Source: Lachnospiraceae bacterium
GTDB lineage: Bacteria > Bacillota > Clostridia > Lachnospirales > Lachnospiraceae
Reading direction: 5' to 3'
NCBI GenBank assembly: GCA_017477005.1
Contig: JAFUXY010000362.1
Coordinates: 1-11,878, forward strand
Length of the DNA: 11,878 nt
The number at the start of each line of letters is the position of its first letter. Within the stretch, counting starts at the first letter, position 1. Under the pieces are notes generated by a model, which made no database searches, had not been told where the DNA came from, and saw only the letters and a program-made list of their open reading frames with translations. Below are positions 6,720-11,878 of this stretch, in pieces. A program made the position numbers and the translations under genes.

Positions 6720-9700
6720 ATGAAACACAAACAACACAGAAACACATGGGGGCTGCGGCAATGGCTGGCGATTATGCTGGCCGTAGTGATGGCAGCGTCC
6801 ATACTCCCGGGGGACGCATCCTTTGTACAGGCTGCGGAAATACTCGAGGACAACAGCGACACAGAGCCAGAAGCCAACGAGGATATTTCTTCTGATGCTT
6901 CGGAGGATGCGGAAATATCCGATGCGGAGCAGTCGGATGACGAAAATATGCTCCCAGAAGAGTCTGCTTCTGATGGGCAGGAACTCGAGAATTTTTCGGA
7001 AGAAACCGAATCAGAAGCGTTGGAGCCTGTGGAAGAGTCTCTTGACGATTCAGAAAACGACTATGTGGACAGTACGGCAGCATCTCAGAACGTGGAGGAG
7101 ACAAATTCAAACGACGTGGATACGGATTCGGAGGATCTGAAAGAAGCAGAAGATTCGAAGGAATCCCTTTCTGAAGACATCGTACAAAACGAAACCCTAC
7201 AGACACCCGATGTCGAAGAGAGTCCGGTCGACAAAGCGACAGCGGGATCAGGCACCGAGGGTGAAGAAGCCCAGATCAACGAGGCTGCATCGGATTCAGA
7301 CACCGTGATCGAGGAAATTCAAACGGAATCTGCATCCGAGCCGGAGAACACGACGAACATCGAAGAAGAAGCCCAGGAAGAGGATGCCATCACTCCTTCG
7401 CAGATTGAAATGGCCGAGGATACGGCGGATGTGTTGAACGATGGCGAGTACACCGTTAATTTGAACCCTAATGGAGGTGCATTTTCTGACAAGACGACAG
7501 CCTCGAAGTCGATAAGCGTTGACGAATACGACAGTGTTGATTTGGAAGATTATGAGCCAACCAGGATCAACTATGTCTTTTTGGGCTGGGCGTTTGAAAA
7601 GAATGCCACTACCACAACCTTCAGCAAATACTCGTGGTACTATCCATCCAGTTATTCTTCCACCTACGGAACAACGCAGACCCTCTACGCCATCTGGCAA
7701 AAGGGTGTCACGATTACTTTGGACGCAAATGGCGGCACTTTCTCGTCTGTTCCGGATATCTACAGTGGCTCAGTATCGCTTTCCACCGACAAAAAGACAG
7801 CCGCCATCACAGTGACAAAGAACCGCTATCTATCTATATATGATTATCCGATCAGATCCAATAAAGCGTTGTTAGGCTGGAGTACCTCAAAAAGTGCCAC
7901 AACGACAGAGACATCGAAGAGTCTGTATATTACTGCATCCTCTAACAAGACGTATTATGCGGTTTGGGGCGATATGGTCACGATTACCTTGAAAGCGAAC
8001 GGCGGGAAATTCCCTTCGAGTGTGTCGAGCTCTGGAAACACGACGACGGTTTCGTCTGACAAGAGTACCCTGACGATCAAGGCGGCAAAGGGTGATTATG
8101 TATACCTCTACTCCTACCCTACCAAATCCAAAAAGCTGCTGCGGGGATGGGGTACCTCGGCAAAGGCGACCGAACCTGCCAGCGGTTCTAGTGAATCCCT
8201 GAGTATGCGAATGTCCGCCAATACGACATACTACGCAATTTGGGCGGATATAGTGACGATTACTCTGAAAGCGAATGGAGGAAAATTCCCTTCGACTGTA
8301 TCGAGTTCCGGAAGCACGACGACGGTTTCATCTGACAAAAAAACTATGACAATCAAGGCAGCAAAGGGCACAGACGTGTATGTATACTCGAGTTCTCTTC
8401 CCACGCGTTCGGGCAAAGCACTGAGAGGATGGGGTACCTCAGCAAAGGCAACTGAGCCGGTGGACGGGTCCGAAAAGGATTTCTCACTGACTGTTTCCGC
8501 CAGCAAAACCTACTATGCGATTTGGACAGCATCTGTGAATGTCACTTTCAAGTCGGCAGACTCTATGGTATTCTATTCTGACGGAAAATATGTGTCTTCT
8601 CTGACCGTGCCGGTTGCGAAGGGAGACACACTGTACGATTACACTCCAAGCGTATATGTGAAGACAAAATCCGGGAGTACAACCTCCTATAATTACCTGT
8701 CGAGCAGCAATACCAAATGGGCTACCTCAAAATCCACAAAGGTAGCAAACGCCTTCTTTGCCTACAATTACAAAGTGACAGCGAAGAAAACCTTTTATCC
8801 GGTCAATGCCGCTACCGTCAAGATCAAATGGGACGCCAATGGTGGAAAAATCAATACCGCCAAAAGCGTGTCAGTGACAGAAACGTTTGGCCGAAGCATA
8901 AGCAGCCCTACTGCTCCCACGCGATCCGGAAAAACCTTCATAGGCTGGAGCGCAACAAAAAAAGCGTCCGGATTGGTTGATTTTGAGAATACGGTATACG
9001 CGCTCAAGAATACCACTTATTACGCGATCTGGGAGAGCGGATACAAGATTACGATCAAGGGCAATGGCGGCACCTTCTCCTATTGCTACAATGGCACTCT
9101 CTCAAATGACAAAAAAACGATGACGGCCTATGTACGCAAAGGTGGTACCCTGGGCAGCTTCTACTTCTCCGTGACAAAGGACGGAAAAGTACTGAACGGA
9201 CTGGCTACTACCGCCAAGGGAAAAGCCATAAAGAATCGCTACTCATATCGTCCGTCCTCTGCCATGACTTTCTACGCTGTTCCTTCAGAGTCTGCATCCA
9301 CCTATGAAGTGACCTACAATGCCAATGGCGGCACGTTCAGCGACGGCTCAAAAGTCAAAAAGGTAGAAGAAGAGAAAGGCGACTATTTGTGGACAAGCGC
9401 GACCCGTACTGGTTATGAATTGTTGGGATGGTATACTGCGAAGAAGGGCGGAAAACGCGTGACTACGGTGACAAAGAAAATGACAGTATACGCTCACTGG
9501 AAGAAAGCCTTGACCGTGACTTGGAACGCCAACGGCGGCAGTTTCTCCCACTACTCCTACTCGCCGAAAACAGTGGATTATGTATCCAAGAATTCTATTT
9601 TGAACAATCATCGCCACACTGTATATTCCTCATCGAACAGCAAAGGTTTTGCAGGATGGAGTACATCGAAGAAAGGATCGATAATTGACCTGCGTTCCTA

Positions 9701-10259
9701 CAAAGTGACCAAGAGCATGACACTATACGCTATTTGGGAGAGCGGCGACGACCTGGCCGATGGGCGAATCGTGCTATCGAAAAAACGCTTTGTCTACACC
9801 GGAAAGCCTGTAAAGCCTGCCATAACAGTCTATGACAGAGACGGGAAGAAGGTCTCATCGAGCCAGTACACGGTCACCTATGAGGATAATAATGGAGCGG
9901 GGGATGCACATATACAGATACGCGGCAGAGGAAAGAAGAGCGGAACAAAGCGAATGAGCTTCTATATCAATTATGACGCCCGCTCAAACGTTTCTTCCGC
10001 AAAAGCGTCCGGAAAAACGATCAAAGTATCCTACAGCAAGGCGACGGCCGCTGTGCAATATGAAGTGTACGCCCAGAATGTGAATACCGGCGCAATCAAA
10101 TCTGTGACTTCGAAAACGACCAGCGCCACGATCAAAAAACTTGGCAAAGGTACCTACAATGTCTACGTGATCCCATGGACAACAAGTGGGGAGGGCGACG
10201 GTACATACAGATCTTCCGGATGGAGAGCTGGTACCATGAAGAAAGTAACTGTGAAATAA
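6720..10259 (+). CDS. Large secreted InlB-repeat surface protein (protein B)
   Basis: A 1179-residue exported protein, probably an adhesin or wall-associated structural protein. Residues 1-39 are a signal peptide (basic MKHKQHRN, then WLAIMLAVVMAASIL, cleavage near VQAAE). Residues about 40-243 form a linker rich in Glu, Asp and Ser with only three lysines and no arginine. Residues 244-1009 hold about nine InlB B-repeats of the Flg_new type, recognisable by N-x-NGG-x-F at the start and GW...YYAIW at the end. The fifth (about 603-695) and seventh are degenerate. Residues 1010-1179 are a C-terminal module: an Ig/MBG-like domain (VYTGKPVKPAITVYDRDGKK) and a fibronectin-III-like domain ending KKVTVK. 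No LPXTG or SLH motif is visible, so the attachment mode is unknown. The ATG at 6720 follows AAAGGAG at 5 bases; a TTG at 6690 would add ten residues but lacks support. It shares a control region with protein A. Confidence 0.93.
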   Translation: MKHKQHRNTWGLRQWLAIMLAVVMAASILPGDASFVQAAEILEDNSDTEPEANEDISSDASEDAEISDAEQSDDENMLPEESASDGQELENFSEETESEALEPVEESLDDSENDYVDSTAASQNVEETNSNDVDTDSEDLKEAEDSKESLSEDIVQNETLQTPDVEESPVDKATAGSGTEGEEAQINEAASDSDTVIEEIQTESASEPENTTNIEEEAQEEDAITPSQIEMAEDTADVLNDGEYTVNLNPNGGAFSDKTTASKSISVDEYDSVDLEDYEPTRINYVFLGWAFEKNATTTTFSKYSWYYPSSYSSTYGTTQTLYAIWQKGVTITLDANGGTFSSVPDIYSGSVSLSTDKKTAAITVTKNRYLSIYDYPIRSNKALLGWSTSKSATTTETSKSLYITASSNKTYYAVWGDMVTITLKANGGKFPSSVSSSGNTTTVSSDKSTLTIKAAKGDYVYLYSYPTKSKKLLRGWGTSAKATEPASGSSESLSMRMSANTTYYAIWADIVTITLKANGGKFPSTVSSSGSTTTVSSDKKTMTIKAAKGTDVYVYSSSLPTRSGKALRGWGTSAKATEPVDGSEKDFSLTVSASKTYYAIWTASVNVTFKSADSMVFYSDGKYVSSLTVPVAKGDTLYDYTPSVYVKTKSGSTTSYNYLSSSNTKWATSKSTKVANAFFAYNYKVTAKKTFYPVNAATVKIKWDANGGKINTAKSVSVTETFGRSISSPTAPTRSGKTFIGWSATKKASGLVDFENTVYALKNTTYYAIWESGYKITIKGNGGTFSYCYNGTLSNDKKTMTAYVRKGGTLGSFYFSVTKDGKVLNGLATTAKGKAIKNRYSYRPSSAMTFYAVPSESASTYEVTYNANGGTFSDGSKVKKVEEEKGDYLWTSATRTGYELLGWYTAKKGGKRVTTVTKKMTVYAHWKKALTVTWNANGGSFSHYSYSPKTVDYVSKNSILNNHRHTVYSSSNSKGFAGWSTSKKGSIIDLRSYKVTKSMTLYAIWESGDDLADGRIVLSKKRFVYTGKPVKPAITVYDRDGKKVSSSQYTVTYEDNNGAGDAHIQIRGRGKKSGTKRMSFYINYDARSNVSSAKASGKTIKVSYSKATAAVQYEVYAQNVNTGAIKSVTSKTTSATIKKLGKGTYNVYVIPWTTSGEGDGTYRSSGWRAGTMKKVTVK
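7974..8525 (+). repeat. Tandem duplication of an InlB repeat unit in protein B
   Basis: Two adjacent 276-base units (7974-8249 and 8250-8525) encode residues 419-510 and 511-602. Both contain VTITLKANGGKFPS, TTTVSSDK, TIKAAKG, RGWGTSAKATEP and TYYAIW, and the DNA is also closely similar (for example ACGACGACGGTTTC in both). They are much more alike than any other pair of repeats in the gene, which points to a comparatively recent duplication. Confidence 0.8.
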
Positions 10260-10276
10260 GCAATCCATTATTAAAA

Positions 10277-10298
10277 GAGGCGGGAGTGATCCCGCCTC
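10277..10298. terminator. Terminator between convergent genes
   Basis: GAGGCGGGA (10277-10285) and TCCCGCCTC (10290-10298) form a perfect 9-pair GC-rich stem with a GTGA loop. The minus-strand side is followed by TTTTAATAAT, so it best terminates the Rpn-family gene. It lies 17 bases after the protein B stop and probably serves both directions. Confidence 0.85.
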
Positions 10299-10316
10299 AC
10301 TTTCTCAAATATGTTT

Positions 10317-11162
10317 TCATTCCATCGCAATCCGGGCATCTCTCAATCCTGATATTGCCATCGCATCTTCCTCAGACATCCCCCTGGCCAGACAATTCTT
10401 GTATACTTGCTCGGCCTTTTCCAACCTTCCTTCCGCCCTTCCTTCTTCCTTGAACAATTGCATCGTCTCAGCCTCGTTGTATTCCGTAATGCACATATCT
10501 TTCACCTCCGCCCTGTGCCCAACTAGAAAACCCTTAATCAAAAATCCCTCCGGCATCTCATTGATAGCCAGATCAACGGCCTCTTCCGTCTCATAGTCAC
10601 CAGAATATTTCCGGATTTTCTCAATAAACCATGCATATTCTGACAGGGGTTTGCACGCTGACATCAGCTCCCGATTATACCCCTTGTTGATGTTAATCAT
10701 CCTTACGCGTACTTCAACATCCGATTCCACCCCCGAAACCTCGCTCGGAAATGCATCAGAAAGTGCAAGAACAGTTTCTTCCTCTTTTTTCTCCTTTCCA
10801 TTGTAAAACACCACTATCTTGGGAATCGGCAGTTTAATCAGTTTCTTCCCAAAAATATTCTCTTTACGCTGGTGAATGAATTTGTCGTACAGCTTTCCAA
10901 GATACATTAGCTCTCGAACCGGCATATTGGGATTATAGGTTGACTGGTGTGCCCAAAGACTCATCGTCCAATGGAGCAAAAGCGATGCGTCGTTCTTCAT
11001 TCCCATATACACTGCGTCATCAATCGTCGTAATCGCAATCTCGTCTGCCTCACTGTACGAACAGCCATTGATAGCATTGTATAACGAAAGAATCCATTCC
11101 CGGTTTTCCTCTCGCCCAAATATATACGTGAACAGCCTGTCCTTGTGTTTGAAATTGATCAT
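10317..11162 (-). CDS. Rpn-family PD-(D/E)XK nuclease/putative transposase, altered active site
   Basis: A 281-residue protein of the Rpn family (recombination-promoting nuclease, often called putative transposase). Characterised members such as E. coli RpnA promote recombination through a PD-(D/E)XK endonuclease fold. Family marks are FKHKDRLFTYIFG near the start, VYMGMKNDASLLL (51-63), WAHQSTYNPNMPVRELMYLG (70-89), the LPIPKIVVFYNG strand, and a helical tail with EEGRAEGRLEKAE and GMSEEDAMAISGL. D58 matches the expected catalytic aspartate. The usual glutamate of the EHQST motif is replaced by alanine at residue 71 (codon GCA, 10950-10952), one base from GAA, so cleavage activity is doubtful although the frame is intact. 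The start at 11162 follows GGGAGG at 6 bases. No terminal inverted repeats were seen next to it. It stands alone between two terminators. Confidence 0.88.
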   Translation of the reverse strand: MINFKHKDRLFTYIFGREENREWILSLYNAINGCSYSEADEIAITTIDDAVYMGMKNDASLLLHWTMSLWAHQSTYNPNMPVRELMYLGKLYDKFIHQRKENIFGKKLIKLPIPKIVVFYNGKEKKEEETVLALSDAFPSEVSGVESDVEVRVRMININKGYNRELMSACKPLSEYAWFIEKIRKYSGDYETEEAVDLAINEMPEGFLIKGFLVGHRAEVKDMCITEYNEAETMQLFKEEGRAEGRLEKAEQVYKNCLARGMSEEDAMAISGLRDARIAME

Positions 11163-11193
11163 TTGTATCCTCCCTTTTTAGAAGCATAACATG

Positions 11194-11223
11194 AAAGTAT
11201 TTTTTTTTCCACATTTTTTTCAA
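11194..11223 (-). promoter_or_regulatory. Weak promoter candidate for the Rpn-family gene
   Basis: On the minus strand TTGAAA (11218-11223) and TACTTT (11194-11199) are 18 bases apart across an A-rich spacer. The -10 box is poor. Support comes mainly from position, between an upstream terminator and the gene. Confidence 0.3.
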
Positions 11224-11236
11224 ACAAAGAAACGAA

Positions 11237-11268
11237 GAAAGCGGGACAACTTTCCCTGCCCCGCTTTC
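11237..11268 (-). terminator. Rho-independent terminator after the third surface protein gene
   Basis: GAAAGCGGG (11237-11245) and CCCGCTTTC (11260-11268) are perfect 9-base arms around a 14-base loop. On the minus strand the stem is followed by TTCGTTTCTTTGTTTG, a U-rich tail. It starts 11 bases after the stop at 11280. Confidence 0.82.
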
Positions 11269-11279
11269 ACCTCCTGCTA

Positions 11280-11878
11280 TTACTTTATTTTCACCGTTTT
11301 CATGTTCCCGGGCCCTTTATCCGTATGATGTATTCCATCACAATTTGCAGCAGGCAAGACATATACATTATAGGTCCCCTTTGTCAAGTTTTTGATCGTT
11401 CCACTGGTTGTCTTCGATATATCAAGAAAATACTTCCCTGTATTTTTATTCACTGCATAGATCCAATAGGAACCGGCCCACTTCGCCTTGCTGCAGGTTA
11501 CCTTTAGATTTTTTCCGGAAACCTTGGCTGACTTTACGTTGGATTGTTCCTCATAATGAATATAAAAACTGGCCCGCAGCGTGCCTCCTTTCTTTCCCTT
11601 TCCACGCACCAATATAGACGCTGACCCAGGGGTATCGTTTCCTTCAAATCGAACAGTGTATTGACTGCTTGAAACCTTCTTTCCATTTCGGTCATACACT
11701 GTCACAGTAGGCTTAATCGCTTTCCCCTCGTAGACATACCTCTTCTTTGAAACCTCCAGACGACCATCCGCGATATCATCCCCCTTTTCCCATACGGCAT
11801 ACAAAATCACATCCTTTGTCACTTTATAGGTGTTGAGATTGATAATCTTTCCGTTTTTCGTTGTACTCCATCCTGCAA
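11280..11878 (-). CDS. InlB-repeat surface protein, C-terminal part (cut by window edge)
   Basis: The last 198 residues of a third surface protein; the frame stays open to the window edge, so the true start lies outside. It begins within an InlB B-repeat (AGWSTTKNGK, then VILYAVWEKG), continues through DDIADGR, and has an Ig/MBG-like domain (VYEGKAIKPTVTVYDRNGKK, SSSQYTV) and a fibronectin-III-like domain ending MKTVKIK. The same parts occur in the same order at the C-terminus of protein B, with roughly half the residues identical by eye, so the two are paralogues. A GTG at 11822 lies inside the repeat and is not a real start. There is no LPXTG motif. The gene is convergent with protein B, with the Rpn-family gene between them. 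Role: probable secreted or wall-associated protein. Confidence 0.88.
   Translation of the reverse strand, partial: AGWSTTKNGKIINLNTYKVTKDVILYAVWEKGDDIADGRLEVSKKRYVYEGKAIKPTVTVYDRNGKKVSSSQYTVRFEGNDTPGSASILVRGKGKKGGTLRASFYIHYEEQSNVKSAKVSGKNLKVTCSKAKWAGSYWIYAVNKNTGKYFLDISKTTSGTIKNLTKGTYNVYVLPAANCDGIHHTDKGPGNMKTVKIK

Noticed and set aside
7449..9748. CRISPR array or non-coding repeat array
   Set aside because: The repeats are in-frame InlB B-repeats of uneven length with a continuous open frame.
10317..11279. Transposon ends around the Rpn-family gene
   Set aside because: The inverted repeats on either side (10277-10298 and 11237-11268) differ in sequence and are each a self-contained terminator hairpin, not a matching pair.
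9735..11878. Active phase-variable inversion between the two paralogous C-terminal coding regions
   Set aside because: The proteins are only about half identical and the DNA is too diverged for efficient homologous inversion; no short recombinase-type inverted repeats were seen at the ends.

Overview
The window looks like chromosomal DNA from a Gram-positive anaerobe of the Clostridia, most likely Lachnospiraceae. This is inferred from the strong GGAGG-type ribosome binding sites, the ilvN-ilvC pair, the wording of the InlB-type repeat and S-layer-homology (SLH) surface proteins, and an Rpn-family nuclease of the sort common in that family. No species can be named from sequence alone.

Layout. 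Positions 1-1145 hold the end of a branched-chain amino acid unit on the minus strand: ilvN (acetolactate synthase regulatory subunit) behind a near-consensus sigma-A promoter, followed by the N-terminal half of ilvC, cut by the window edge. Positions 1162-1870 hold two small minus-strand genes: a charged helical 54-residue protein of unknown function with its own promoter, and a two-helix membrane protein resembling DUF3592.

Positions 1948-10298 are the core of the window: two very large secreted proteins transcribed divergently from a 430-base control region. Protein A (minus, 2009-6283, 1424 residues) has a signal peptide, two Ig-like (BIG2-type) domains, two InlB B-repeats, an SLH-like wall-binding region, a long acidic linker, an unassigned beta-rich region, two carboxypeptidase-regulatory-like domains and a YfaP/DUF2135-like C-terminus. 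Protein B (plus, 6720-10259, 1179 residues) has a signal peptide, an arginine-free acidic linker, about nine InlB B-repeats and a two-domain C-terminus. A perfect 15-base-arm palindrome at 6608-6640 contains the -35 box of both promoters, so one DNA-binding factor could control both genes. The A transcript would begin with a roughly 300-base leader containing two substantial hairpins and a possible short upstream reading frame.

Positions 10277-11878: beyond a terminator shared by convergent genes lies a minus-strand Rpn-family (PD-(D/E)XK) protein whose expected catalytic glutamate reads as alanine. Next is the C-terminal part of a third surface protein whose last InlB repeat and C-terminal module match those of protein B. 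The A/B/third-gene cluster reads as a cell-surface adhesin or wall-protein locus. The regulatory and functional links between the parts are inferences.
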